A DNA stretch of 64,000 nt, taken from contig CAJZBQ010000046.1 of NCBI GenBank assembly GCA_914767885.1, forward strand, positions 248,001-312,000. Reading direction: 5' to 3'. The notes under the pieces were generated by a model that saw only the letters and a list, made by a program, of their open reading frames with translations, searched no databases and was not told the origin of the DNA. The DNA comes from Blepharisma stoltei (taxonomy: Eukaryota; Ciliophora; Heterotrichea; Heterotrichida; Blepharismidae). This document shows positions 21,226 to 32,478 of the stretch, one piece after another (within the stretch, counting starts at the first letter, position 1; each line of letters opens with the position of its first letter). Both the position numbers and the translations under genes were made by a program.

Positions 21226-22015
21226 ATGTCAAGACTCCTTGCATTTTTATTTCTCCTTTTCAATATCAGCATCTTCTCTGCTGAACTTCTCAAGGAAAAC
21301 AGCATCAGCCAGTTTATTTCAGGCTTTGCTAATGGTGTAAGGGCATCATCTACAATAGATATTCCTTGCATTACTGCCTATCCTGCTCTTGTCACCCAAT
21401 TTTCCACACTAGAAAATGCAATTTCAGATTATCAAGATTTCTCAACCCTTCTCCATGTCTTTAAGTCTACAGTTACTGGCCTAGTCTCCTTTTGCCAAAC
21501 TTGCAATTTTCAAAACACAATTTCGACAATTCAAGCAATGCTAACAACAGGTGAAGGCCTTGACACTATATTTATCCTTATTTTTACCAATCTTTCCTTT
21601 TATCAGAATGCTCTGAGTATATATCTTATTACAGAGACTGCTCTGGATGAGCGTTAGGCTCCATGCCAAATGACAGTGTATTTTTGGCAGTGTAAATTTC
21701 ATCGAAGTACATTTGGTCGAAAAATTTTTAAATAGTGTGCATTTGGTCGAAATTTAACTTTTTTTCGGTCAAATGTCTCACTATTCGACAATTATACTTC
21801 GGTGAAATGCACACTATTAAAAGCGCACGATCATTGGACTGCACCCTCTCCTTTACTTTTCTCTTTCAGCTTTTCTGAGTATAGTAACTAAGCTAAGCTA
21901 CCACAAAAGTTTTAATTTCTGTAAATCAGGTATAATACAAACTTCTCTAGAGAATGGTTTGTACTACGAAGCTGGAACTCAAGCTGGAGTCATTTATTAC
22001 AATTTATTCGGATAA
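21226..22015 (+). CDS. Secreted Cys-containing protein, split by a 244-bp IES
   Basis: Signal peptide MSRLLAFLFLLFNISIFSAE, then a mostly helical protein with Cys in IPCITAYP, FCQTCNF and NFCKSG. The frame is cut after ITETALDER by a TAG. Removing 21657-21900 (TA to TA) gives ALDERYHKSFNFCKSG and continues to GVIYYNLFG and a TAA at 22013-22015, totalling 181 codons. I do not recognise the family; the paired cysteines suggest a small disulphide-bonded secreted or lumenal protein. Confidence 0.72.
21655..21900 (+). mobile_element. TA-bounded IES with internal repeats (244 bp)
   Basis: TA at 21655-21656 and 21899-21900. It contains direct copies of CATTTGGTCGAAA (two) and inverted relatives (TTTCGGTCAAATG), plus a 14-nt inverted pair AATAGTGTGCATTT and AAATGCACACTATT enclosing them. 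It is less AT-rich than short IESs. The tips have no long terminal inverted repeat. Confidence 0.75.
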
Positions 22016-22034
22016 ATAATAATTTGGTAATAAA

Positions 22035-22541
22035 ATGTTTTTAATCATAGGGAAAAATGATGTGCCACTTTATGAAGCCAATTTAGGGACTGTGAGAAAA
22101 GAGATAGGACATTTAAACCAGTTTATCATACATGCTGCGCTAGATATTGTAGATGAGGAAGCTGCGAATTCTCCAAATATGTATCTGAAAACTGTTGATA
22201 TATAGTATTTGTTTATATTAAATTAATTCAATGGATATATTGAGAAGCTATCACTATATTTTATATACAAAATAAGCTGAAAGCCATAAAAAACTCATAA
22301 AATTAAATCAACTTAATATAAATTTAATGAGATTTATGTATCTGCATATGTGACAGCTGGAAATATTCGACTTATGCTAGTCCACGACTCTCGAAATGAA
22401 GACGGGATCAGAAACTTTTTCATCGAAGTCCACGAAAATCTAATAAAAGCCCTCATGAACCCTATGTTTGACTTAATTCGTGGCTTTTCCCAGCCATTTG
22501 ATACAAGGGTGAAAAACGCAGCTAAGCGATTCCTAATATAA
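22035..22541 (+). CDS. TRAPPC2: TRAPPC2 (sedlin), TRAPP complex subunit, split by a 120-bp IES
   Basis: FLIIGKNDVPLYE, HLNQFIIHAALDIVDE, NMYLKTVD and then FNEIYVSAYVTAG, LVHDSRNEDGIRNFF and ALMNPMF follow the sedlin pattern from end to end. The frame is broken after KTVD. Removing 120 bp between TA 22199-22200 and TA 22319-22320 restores KTVDKFNEIYVSAYVTAG, matching the conserved KTVDKFNE of the family. The product is 128 aa, a normal length. TRAPPC2 is a small longin-fold subunit of the TRAPP tether, the Rab1/Ypt1 exchange factor in ER-Golgi traffic. Confidence 0.93.
22199..22320 (+). mobile_element. TA-bounded IES (120 bp) in TRAPPC2
   Basis: A unique AT-rich block with multiple stops. The phase of the two TAs (third base/first base of a codon on both sides) allows only one family-consistent join, giving VDKFNE. 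No MITE tips. Confidence 0.85.
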
Positions 22542-22581
22542 GAACATTTACATAAAAAATACTTTTTAGTGTGATTATTAA

Positions 22582-22905
22582 TTAAATGAATGCTTGAACT
22601 GCATTAGTTGTGTAGATAAGCTCAGTTTCAAGTCTAGCTTCACATATAAGGAAATTAACGTGAATTATATCTTCAGCTATTAATTTCATGTCTATAAGCT
22701 CTATGTGGCGTCTTGTTACCCTATGAGGAGCGCAGGCTACCTCTTTTATGTAAGTTTTAGTCTGTCTTTTTATTTGCTCGTTAACATTACTATAATCATA
22801 ATCATCATATTCCAGGCCGTATACCCTTTGTGTATACATTCATATGGCTCGTCTTAAGTTAGCTGTGTTTATACCTTCTTCGCCGCCGATTGTATCAAAA
22901 GTCAT
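22582..22905 (-). CDS. Hypothetical protein, 107 aa
   Basis: From ATG 22905 the frame MTFDTIGGEEGINTANLRRA reads through one TGA (AIWMYTQRVYG) and ends at 22582. It has an acidic YDDYDYSN patch and a charged helical C-terminal half (RRHIELIDMKLIAEDIIHV). It converges on TRAPPC2 with only about 40 bp between stops. I do not recognise it, although the compact conserved look suggests a real small gene. Confidence 0.6.
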
Positions 22906-23024
22906 AACAAATGTATATAACATTTTTAAGGACTTTTTAAAAGAATTTATGGTGATATTTTATTTATTTGTGTGGAAAATAGGATTTTATTGATAAATTT
23001 ATAGGTAAGCTGCAGAAAAATGTG

Positions 23025-24101
23025 TTATCTTATTCGATTCATCAATTTTTCTGCAATTCCAGGCAGATATTTTTCAATAATATTGAAGCCTTGGTCATTT
23101 CAATTGAAATCGCTAGGTCGTACTGGTCTTCTATGAGCAGAAATATCATAATGAGTATACGTTAAATACCCGCCTGCTATTCTGTCATAATCGTCTTCAT
23201 CCTCTTCAAGATCATCAGATATCGACGCTCTCCTATTTTGCTTTACCAAATCATATTCAGGACAAATCCCTAGCCCCAGAACAATACTGGATAATGAGTG
23301 AAATACACACAAAATCACAAGGGCATGGCACAGTTCAGAAATTTGTCAATTTCCAAGCAAAGCATGTATATCATTTTCGTCAAATTCTCATGGTCTATGT
23401 GCAAGCTTCAAGTTTGCAGTGCTTAGCTCTTTTATTTTAGCTGGGATTTCTGATAATCCTTGAGGGGAAAATCAACTTGCTTTGCCTCCATATAATTTTC
23501 CTTGTTCTTCACAAGTGCTCATTAGATAATCACATTTGTGCGCTGCAGAAGCCATGTATGCGATATAGATTCTTCAATCAAATTGTAATGGTCCACTTTC
23601 AAATAAAACTTCTTTTATTACTTCACAATGCTTTTGCATGTAATCCGGGAAAGCTCCCATTATCCTATCTAAATGTGTAACACGTCCCAGCGTGAAGAAC
23701 AGTTCTTGGTTAATCGTCATATAAAGCGACTTTTCTCGATCAGACCTAAAATCTGCTTCACCGCTTAAAGGCTTGATTTCACTTGCAGGAATATAAGCGC
23801 TGACTGTTTCTACAAAGCTTGGATCATATGCCTAATTTACCTTTACAATTCGATTAATTCGAAGAAATTCATCACTTGCTTGCTTTATGTCAAGTAAAGG
23901 ACACTCCACAGCAAGGCGGATGATGGTTTTTTCGTATTTAGTGCGAAATAAATGTTGATTTATGTCACTTGAACTATGAATTAGTGCTTGGCACATAGAG
24001 AGGAATGATTTAAACTAGCTGCAAATTACTTCTGCTTCTCGAGCTTCAGGATCTCTTATAAAAAGTGCCTTAATGGTGGAAATACTCCCTTCTGTATCCA
24101 T
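23025..24101 (-). CDS. Sestrin-family protein with two 15-nt introns
   Basis: Read from ATG 24101, removing 15-nt introns at 24015-24029 and 23832-23846 and reading TGA as Trp. This gives VTHLDRIMGAFPDYM, RIYIAYMASAAHKCDYL, YGGKASWF, LSEIPAKIKEL, ANLKLAHRPWEFDEND and ISELCHALVILCVFHSL: the order and spacing of the sestrin alkylhydroperoxidase-like domain and C-terminal helical domain. The processed length is 348 aa. Sestrins link amino-acid and oxidative stress sensing to GATOR2/TORC1. The leucine-pocket and catalytic Cys assignments cannot be made safely by eye. An acidic insert (DDLEEDEDDYD) lies in the second half. Confidence 0.85.
23832..23846 (-). other. 15-nt intron 2 of the sestrin gene
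   Basis: GTAAAGGTAAATTAG on the minus strand. It contains an in-frame TAG. Its removal joins LRINRI to AYDPSF. Confidence 0.85.
24015..24029 (-). other. 15-nt intron 1 of the sestrin gene
   Basis: GTAATTTGCAGCTAG on the minus strand, with an in-frame TAG. Removal joins EAREAE to FKSFLSM. Confidence 0.88.
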
Positions 24102-24547
24102 TTAATATAGAACGGGAGACTAGAGGAAAACTTTTTGATTATATTATGAGGACTTAAATAATCTTGGAGAGGGGAGACGAATGGAAATATTTTGGATCGG
24201 AATTTTGGTTTTAGAAATGTTTTTATTAGTGAATAATGAAAATTTTCAAAAATGAGAGGGAGATAGATATAGAATGTACAAATGACTGCATTTTCTTGAA
24301 TTATTTTATAGGTTGAGTCTGCATTTTGGAAGCAAAATAAGCCAATTTTATTTTGGAGAAATGTTTCAGATATATGCTGAATTTTTTATTAACGAGCATG
24401 AAATATTATTGAGCAGAAGAAAGCTAGCTTTGAAGGCGAAAATTGTACAGGACAGTGCAAACTTCAAAATTCGATGTTTTGGCTAGCCAATTTTGATTTT
24501 TAATATTACTTAAGCTAATCCATAAATGGTTTACGATAAATTAGGAT
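24102..24547. other. Divergent intergenic region
   Basis: About 450 bp between the sestrin and Alba genes. No ORF or named motif; presumably both promoters. Confidence 0.5.
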
Positions 24548-24874
24548 ATGGAAGGATCAGACAATATCATAAGAGTCAGTGCAAAAAACAAGCCAGGTAC
24601 TTATGTATATGAAGGCAAAGAAAAACTCAAGAGCCATGGTACTGTGTCTTTCCATGCTATGGGAAGCTCCATAACTAACGCAATCAGAGCTGCTGAAAGA
24701 TTGGTGTCACTTGGATATGGAACAATGGAAAAGTTTGAAACTCAAAAAATCACATCCTCAACTACTGAAGGAGAAGATAAAAATGTGTGCAAGGTAGTCT
24801 TAGAGCTCAAGAAGACAGCGGACTTTGATAGGATAAGTGAAGAGTTTGAGAAACAGAAACAAACAAGCAAATAA
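24548..24874 (+). CDS. Alba-domain nucleic-acid-binding protein
   Basis: 108 aa. IIRVSAKNKPGTYVYEGKEKL, then VSFHAMGSSITNAIRAAERLVSLGYG, then a strand ending VVLELKKT: the whole small Alba (RPP20/RPP25-like) fold. The G-S-x-I-x-N-A-I core is the usual nucleic-acid-binding edge. It acts in RNA metabolism (RNase P/MRP-like or translational mRNPs) in eukaryotes. No interruption. A second, larger Alba protein is at 43.6 kb. Confidence 0.88.
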   Translation: MEGSDNIIRVSAKNKPGTYVYEGKEKLKSHGTVSFHAMGSSITNAIRAAERLVSLGYGTMEKFETQKITSSTTEGEDKNVCKVVLELKKTADFDRISEEFEKQKQTSK

Positions 24875-25121
24875 CTATTTAAGTCAATATAATTACTTAA
24901 ATTAAAAGTTTGCGGCTGAGAAAAAATTAGAGTTGATTAGATTATTTTTGATTATATTAGGCTTTATGAAATTTAGTATGATTAATAAAGCAATTATAAA
25001 TATTAGGTAGGATATTGATATGTGATGCATAAATTTATTATCCAAAGATAATCATTTAATGCTGATTTTGACACTTTTTATATTGAGATCAGATTAATTT
25101 CAATCTTTATTTGAAAGTGCT

Positions 25122-25211
25122 TACTCCCACCCTTGATTTTTATATATTGTAAATTTTTATTTACAATAAATTAATAGATTAGTTAATATTTATTATAGTT
25201 TAGGGGAGTTA
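25122..25211 (+). mobile_element. Miniature TA-bounded element with family-like tips, upstream of the BEACH gene
   Basis: TA-CTCCCACCCTTGATTT at the left and TAGGGGAGT-TA at the right, 90 bp in all. CCCTTGAT matches the family 2 tip, but the rest is AT-rich filler with a short hairpin (TTGTAAAT/ATTTACAA). It is probably an internal deletion derivative of family 2. It ends 19 bp before the BEACH start codon, so it lies in the promoter or 5' UTR. Confidence 0.65.
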
Positions 25212-25229
25212 GAAATATTTTTATCTAAG

Positions 25230-28200
25230 ATGGCTGATGATTTCAAGTTGTCCGAAAATCTCCAAGATTTAGCTCAAGATGGCAGCTTAAAAGATTCTCA
25301 GTTGATATGAAGAATCTGTCAAGCTCTCCCTTCACTCCCTCAGAGCCAGCAACTTTCAATAATCGACCAATTATTGGATATTGCCCGATGCAAGCAATAC
25401 AACCCATCCTTAATTTTATCTCTATCAATGCGGAGCCCAATTGATAATCGGAAAGAATATTTACTCAACAATCTTATAAAACATATGGTTTTTGCTGAGC
25501 CAGAAGTCCAAGAAAAATTGTCCGAGCTTATTTCCTTCTTAATTCACTCAGTTGGGGCTAATTTAAGACACACACACTTTGTTTTCCAGATTTTAGCTAA
25601 TAATCAGCTTGACTATAAGTCAATAACAGCAGCAATTCGAGTACTCCAAGTTTTGATTTCTCCAAATAAATCATCTGAACCTTATTCCTATTTTTATTTT
25701 ACAGGCCGAGGGTGTGGGCTGCAAATTACCCAAAAGAAGCCAACTATTTTTCCGTTTAAAAACGCAATTTCTATATGTTTATGGTTCAGGTTGGAAAAAA
25801 CATCAGAAGAAGTGTCGAGATTATTTACATTTCACTCGCAAGGAAATGGTGGGGTTGAGGCTTATTTTGTTGAAAATACCCTTTATTACCGCTCGTTAGG
25901 GACTGATTATAATCCACCTGGAAAAGGATCAAATGGAATCAGAATTTTCGAGTTTGCGACTGAGGAATGGATATTTTTAGCATTGGAAAATGAAAAACAA
26001 AAATATGGGAAAAAACAGCTTAGAGTGGCTGTTAATGGAGAAGAAATATGCAACACTACAATGGATTTTCCGAAAATAAAAGACAATGCAGAGCTTACCC
26101 TTGCTGCTGTAGGATTAAATTTTACAGGAGAAATATCAGCAATAATGGTGTTCAGCGAGCTTATTTCTATGCAGAAAATGAAATTGATTTTTCAAAAATA
26201 TTCAACGTGAGGACCACAAGGCCACGAATCACTAAGATCATTGTGCAGAGTTGTAGATAAAAGCTTAGGGAAAAAACTGGTGATGTTTTATCACCCATTA
26301 CACACTTATCAAAATATAGTTTATGATGGACAGAATTTTGCTGATGGAAAACTTTTTGGGGTATCTGGTGTTAAAGCAATAAATATAAATAGAATTTCTA
26401 ATATTGGAGGTATAGGAGCATTGCTACCTATATTAGAAAAAATCAAAGCAGTCCGCGACAATAATGGTGAATTACTATTAGAATGGATGATGCTACTTAT
26501 AATTTCTCTGCAAGACCTCCCAGAAAACCAAAAAGAAGCTACCTCAATTAATTTTTTCAGATGTGTGGCCGAAATTCTAATCGGTTTTGACAAAAGTAAT
26601 ATCAATGATACCATCATTGATATGCTTGAGCAGGTATACAGCATTTGTGCATTTGGTAAACTAAAAGACCAGTTGGTAAACCATCTGCTTTGGTGCGTAG
26701 AAATATGAAAGGAAACAGACCACGTAGTGCAAAACCAGCTATACAAACTTATAAGAAAACTGTATAATAAATCAAGCAGAGAAGGAAACAAATTTAAAGA
26801 AACCATAAAAATCCTGGATATCGTGATAGAGCATTATAATTTAAAAGAAAATATTGATGAAGATACAAAGAAACATATTTCTGATATTATATCAATAATA
26901 GAAATATGCTTGATTTCTGGAGGGGAAGAAACTGCATCTGATATTGAACAGATTGTGTCTGTCTTATATAGTAAGCCAAGCACATTTATACAATATAACT
27001 TATTGCAGCTTTTAAAGAAACTTATTAATGAAAAAACAGAAGAAATGTTAGGGGTTTCTCCATTAATGTTCGCAAAGCACTTTGTAGAGGCAGCTGGGCT
27101 TGAATTGCTTTTATATCTAATTTCTTCTTCTTCGACAGAAATCAGAGGATACTGCTTATCAATAATATCAAGTCTTTATAATCTGCCTTTAAAACAAGTA
27201 CAAATTGGAAACCAAAAAGACGTTTTTACCTTCATCAGCTCAATTATACTTCCTCATCGCAGAAGATTAAGTGAACAGTTCAAGCCCTGGCAGCTGAGAA
27301 ATAACTCAGTCCTTTCAGACATTTTTAAGACTTCTGTGAAAACCAAAATAGACTCTTTAAACAATAAAGACTATGAAGAAGAAACTGGTATCAGGCCAAG
27401 GCTTTCCCTTGACAATGCAATTATGCCTGATGACCATAGAGGTGTAAAACCAATCCAATTTTTAAATTACGTAGAAGAAGTCCATCAAGAAAGCAGCACT
27501 ATTTCTAATATTATAGGAAATGAAGATTATATTGCACAAACTGAGGTGGAGCTGCCTTCAGATCTTGAAGAAAAAGAACAGAATATGCTATTCACAAGAG
27601 ATCAGCCAAGGCATAATTCTGCAACTGTATATGCTATAAATGACCAATATACAGCTAGGAAAAACGAAGAGGAAGGAGTTTATTATGCAGTCCTAGAAAT
27701 TATGCTGAACAAGCCATTTGGCGGACAAAGCATTTTGGATGATTTTGATTACATTCAGAACAAAACTGGGCTGTTTTTATTTGAAGAAACTGTTTCAAGA
27801 GGCTCATTAGAGCTCAAGCATAGAGCTGTCCAAGATCTTTTAATGCTGACTAAATGAAATATAGAAAACGCTAATATTTTAGCACAGGATTCTGATTGGC
27901 ATTATTGGTTACTTAACCTCTTGTGTGAAACCCCTGAAACTGAGGATACAGGGGTCGCTGTTTATGATATAGGAACAAGGGCTCATAATATTGTGATGAA
28001 GCAAGCTGTCTTGGCTGATGATGAAGGCTGAAGACACCTTCGAAGACTTATTTATTGATATGAAAAAAATCGAACAATTGACAATTCCAGAACTCTTATA
28101 AGATCACTATTAGAAAAACTAATGGAGTCTCTTCAGTCCATTTCCATGGGCTGCAGACCATCAATTACCTCAATTTTGTGGAAGAATTTAATCAATACTA

Positions 28201-31200
28201 GCTATTTATTAGAAGAATTCGTAATTTATTCGAAAATCAGATCAGAAGACAGCTATGGGCAGTATTTAGTGTACTGCGGCCTTGAATGGGAAGATGCTTC
28301 TATTATGGAAAAATATTTCTCTTTATTAGACCCTATCTGGCCATCTGCTTTATTCCAAGACAATTTGATGGAGCCTGACCACATCCAGCTGCTTACTCCC
28401 CCCCCCCCCTCCGTGAGCGAACAAAAAAATTTTGTTCGCTCACGGAGGGGGGTTAATTTTTTTTTTTTAAAAAAAATTTATATATAATTTTATAAAAAAT
28501 ATTTTTTTTCGAAATTTAAAAAAATCCTAATTTGCAAAAATTGGGAAGCAAATATTTAATTTAATTTGCAAAATTTATGTTTTAAAACGCAATTTGTTTA
28601 AAATTAAACAGAATTAGCTCTAGATTTCATTATACTAATTATCACTTATATATCAAAATTTTTTTCCATTAAAATTTTTTCTATTAAAAAAAATTTTTTT
28701 TGTTCACTCACGGAGGGTGGGTTTTTGGTCAAAAAATGGCGATTTTTCTAATGGTTTTGTTCGCTCACACGAGGGGGGGGGGGGAGTTAGCTCTATTAAA
28801 AGAAATGATAATTTATTTAAGACTGACATACAAATTCTCCAATGGGAACCCCCAAATGATATAAAAGCCAGAGGATGGTTTATTAAAGTAGTTTTGCATT
28901 TAGCAGCATCAGCTTTAAAAGCCACTGCAAATAGTGAACAAATCGACAAATGGCTTTCAGAGATTATAAAAATTGTAAAATTCATATTATTGGTATCAGA
29001 ATCAGGGAAAAAATCATTGACAAGTTCTGGAGCTAAAGCATTTTCACAGTGTATTATTTATGTTATAGGTGTTTTAGTCAGCTATATCAATGATTTAAGA
29101 GGCCACCCGGTTACCAAAAAATTACAAGACAGTTGCATTGATGTGCTTAAGTTTGTATTTGCGGTATATGATATGGGAAGATCTGATTGGCCTCAAGGCT
29201 TCAAAGGGTTTATCAGGGCTGGATTTACACCTGTTAGTGTTGCTGAAGAAGTTGTTGCATTTTTAGTACAAAATGTCCCAGAATTCGAACTAATCGATGT
29301 AAATTTCAGTGGACATTATATAGGCTTAGAAGGCCTTCTAATGAAAGAAGAATGACGAATTGCCTTGCTTAACGCCTCTCTCCCAATTTTTGAGCTTTTT
29401 GAAAGCCGCACAAGAGCAAGTTTAATATGCCAGCACAGAGAAAAAGTTGCAGAAAAGCTTACAAAAGATAAAGAAAATTATTTAAAACAGTCAGAAGAAA
29501 CCAATGCCCAAATGCATAGATTTGTACTAAATACAGCTTCAGAAAAATCAGATGAAGTCGACAAAACAATCAGCACAGTTTTAGCACAAAGCAAAGAAAA
29601 ATCAAAAAAAAGGAAAGCTGTGTGAAGCAAACAGCTAAAAATACTAACTGAATGAAGAGGTCCTTGGCAAGTCTTAAACCAAAAACTCAGTTTTGAGCCT
29701 TATCAAGCAATGGATTGTAATTTGTCGAGAAATTTTTTGAAAAAGAAATCAGACCATTATGATTTTTATTTGATAAAGCATAGGACACAAATAACGGCAC
29801 CTAATCCTCAGCTTTTGAATGAAATTAATCCGAATATACTTAAAAAAGATTTGACGGAAGAAGTTGATGAAGAAGATGAGGAGAGAACGCTTCCAGAGAC
29901 TGAAGACTCGATGTCGTTGAAGTTTTCATTTACAGCTCATGCAGATAGTCCACTTTTAAATACTGTTGCAAAAGAAACTGTAATACAGGTAGAAGTTGGG
30001 ATAATTAAGCTACTAACAATCCAATATGGACTTCTTCAGGTCACATACACGAAAAAAGAACAAAAAATCAGATTTTTGCTAGATCAGAGAATCCAAAATA
30101 AATTTTCATCACATGTAGAGCTATTTCATTATATTCCATCACCTAATAAACCATTGATCAAGGAATGAAATTTAGATTTATTGAGCTATGTTTTCCCTAA
30201 AACTTATATCATGAGACATACAGCTGCAGAGTTCTTTTTCAATGATGGAAGAAGCGTTCTGGTTAACTTCGCTAGCCACAAAGACAGGCTGAATTTTGTT
30301 ACCCATGTGAAGAAAATCAGAAAAAGTGCAGTTCCAAGACTTCAGCTATTTAAAAAGCCAAACCCAATAAAATTAGTAGCAGAAAGCGGTATGACAGAAA
30401 AATGGGTGAATTGGCATATAAGCAACTTTGAATATTTGATGTTTTTGAATTTTGCAGGAGGAAGGTCTTATCACGATTTAACCCAATATCCTGTATTTCC
30501 ATGGGTAATCAGAGACTACTCATCGCCTGTTCTAGACCCTGAAGCCTCCTTAAGAGATCTCAGTTTAAACATGGGAAGCCTTGGCAAGCCTGAGAGAACT
30601 CAATCATTTATAGAAAGATATAACTCATTTTCTTCTAACGACGATACCCCTTCTTTCCATTTCGGCTCACATTATAGCAACCCAGGAATTGTTTTGCAGT
30701 ATCTAGTCCGCTTATTCCCATACTCAGAAGGTGCCAAAGAGCTTCAAGGCGGCCATTTTGATTTGCCGGACCGTCTTTTTAACTCAATTAGTGAGTCTTT
30801 TCAATCAGCTACTGAAGATATATGTGACGTCCGTGAATTAATTCCAGAGTTCTTTGTATTGCCTGATTTCTTATTAAATAAAGAAGAATACCACTTTGGA
30901 ACGACTCAGACAGGCAAAGAAGTATGGGACGTTACACTGCCAGCATGGGCATCTGACGCATATGAGTTTGTAAGGATTAATAGAGAAATTCTTGAGTCAA
31001 ATGAAGTGTCTAAAAATATTCATAAGTGGATTGATTTAATTTTTGGGTTTAAACAGATAGGAAAAGATGCAAAAGAATCTATGAATTTGTTTTATTATAT
31101 GACATATGAAAATAGTATTGATCTTGATAAAGTCGAAGACCCTTCATTAAGAGCTGCAGTTGAAGCCCAAGTCGTCAATTTTGGGAAAACCCCTTCACAG

Positions 31201-32451
31201 CTATTTACTAAGCCTCATCATCCTAAAGAAGACTTTAGAAGAATCACCTCAGGCCCTACAATAGTGTCCAAAGAAAGTGTGGAGCTGAAAACGTATTTTC
31301 CATCAAATAGAAAAGCTCTATTAAGACCTGAAAATTTAATAAGCTACTTTGACTTGTCAGAAAGATCAATAATCAAAGCGAAATTTTACAAAGACAAAGA
31401 TATAATAGCTATTAGAAATAATGGGAATATGGTCAGGTATAACTGATGGCCTGCCCCTATGGGAGAATCAAGGTTAATCAACAAAAAAATATTTTTCTTA
31501 TAAAAGTGACTGTAATTTACCTATTGGAGTTTTTTCATAATATTTCGAGAATCAAAAACCCCTTTTACATGCGCTCTTAATAAAGAAGTGCAGTTCTACA
31601 AAATGAAAGAAATAGGCGAAGTCGAAGCATTGGATAGGTCCATAAGAGGTTTTAACGCTTCCATTGAAATCATTCAGCAAGGTAAAAATGTCATCATTGG
31701 AGGATTTTGGGATGGGAGATTGACTATTCAAAAGCACCACACAAAGGAAAGCAACCATAAATGGGTGCACTATTCGACTATTACTTGTACAGATGTAGAT
31801 ATAGATGAAAGAGTAGTTGTAACTGGAGGAAAAGATGGAGACGTCGTCGTCTGGCAGATTGATAATGATAATCTCCACCACCTTTGGCATTTCTTTAATC
31901 ATGATGAACAAGTCACCTTTGTCACTATCTGTCAAGAGCTCCATACCTTTGCAAGCTGCTCTCTCGACGGAACTTGCAATATTTACTCTTTAACTAAAGG
32001 CAGATTACTACGGGTTATCAATATCGCAAATAATATCCCTATATCTATAGTAAAATTCTCTACATCAGCCCCTGCTAAGGTGATTCTTTTTTCATCAGAA
32101 GAAAACATGTTTTATTCTTATGCTGTAAATGGTGCCCAGCTTCATAGAAATAATGAAAGATGTAAATTTGTGAATAGCCCAATGATAGTAAAAGACATGA
32201 ATTTTAGAGACTTTTTGATTTATGGAACTGAAAGTGGTGACATTGTAATCAGATATGCTGGGACTTTAGAAGTATTGAGAAGATTTACATTGTCTGGAGG
32301 AATTCCTGTGATTTCTTTGATCGCTACAAGAGACTTAAAGTTTTTGCTATTTGGCTGTGCAGATGGAGAACTAGGGGTTTTAACTGACCCAGCCGCCACT
32401 TTTGCGACGCTAGAAAAGCAGTGACAGCTTAATGTTTTCAGTCTTGTGTAA
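25230..32451 (+). CDS. Giant BEACH-WD40 protein (neurobeachin/LRBA class)
   Basis: A frame from ATG 25230 stays open through at least nine TGA=Trp codons, a family 1 IES (28394-28789) and one short block near 31500, giving about 2260 aa. Order: helical N-terminal repeats; a concanavalin A-like domain near residue 165 (FPFKNAISICLWFRLE); a long armadillo-like region; a PH-BEACH domain; the BEACH core (NFEYLMFLNFAGGRSYHDLTQYPVFPWV, FHFGSHYSNPGIVLQYLVRLFPY, LIPEFFVLPDFLLN, NIHKWIDLIFGFKQIG); then WD40 blades (GGFWDGRLTI, GGKDGDVVVWQI, SLDGTCNIY). Such proteins organise vesicle traffic and membrane domains. At 31499-31539 two in-frame TAAs sit between TAs 39 bp apart; removing 39 bp reopens the frame. 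The next gene starts 27 bp downstream. Confidence 0.92.
28394..28789 (+). mobile_element. Family 1 MITE-like IES in the BEACH gene
   Basis: TA at 28394-28395 followed by CTCCCCCCCCCCCCCTCCGTGAGC; GGGGGGGGGAGT-TA at the right, 28788-28789. The frame changes from phase 0 to phase 1 across it and 394 bp (one more than a multiple of three) corrects this exactly, giving HIQLLSSIKRNDNLF. The best reference for the excision point of family 1. Confidence 0.92.
31499..31539 (+). mobile_element. Candidate very short IES (39 bp) in the BEACH gene
   Basis: TA at 31499-31500 and 31538-31539 in the same codon phase; the interior holds two in-frame TAA. The ends, TATAAAAG and (reverse) TATGAAAAAAC, are loosely inverted. 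No 15- or 16-nt GT-AG intron fits. Shorter than the other IESs here, so I hold it loosely. Confidence 0.45.
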
Positions 32452-32478
32452 TTCTCTAAATGATAATTTCTTTAATAA

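Noticed and set aside
25714-26806. Short frames overlapping the BEACH gene (25714-25899, 26048-26260, 26321-26806 minus)
   Set aside because: The BEACH frame is continuous with UGA=Trp, so they are chance frames.
28394-28789. A CRISPR array or tandem satellite, from the repeated GTTCGCTCACGGAGG motif
   Set aside because: Copies are few, unevenly spaced, partly inverted, and belong to a TA-bounded mobile element in a eukaryotic gene.
31440-31560. Separate genes for the BEACH and WD40 parts
   Set aside because: BEACH proteins normally end in WD40 blades, both parts are in the same frame, and only one small block with stops lies between them.
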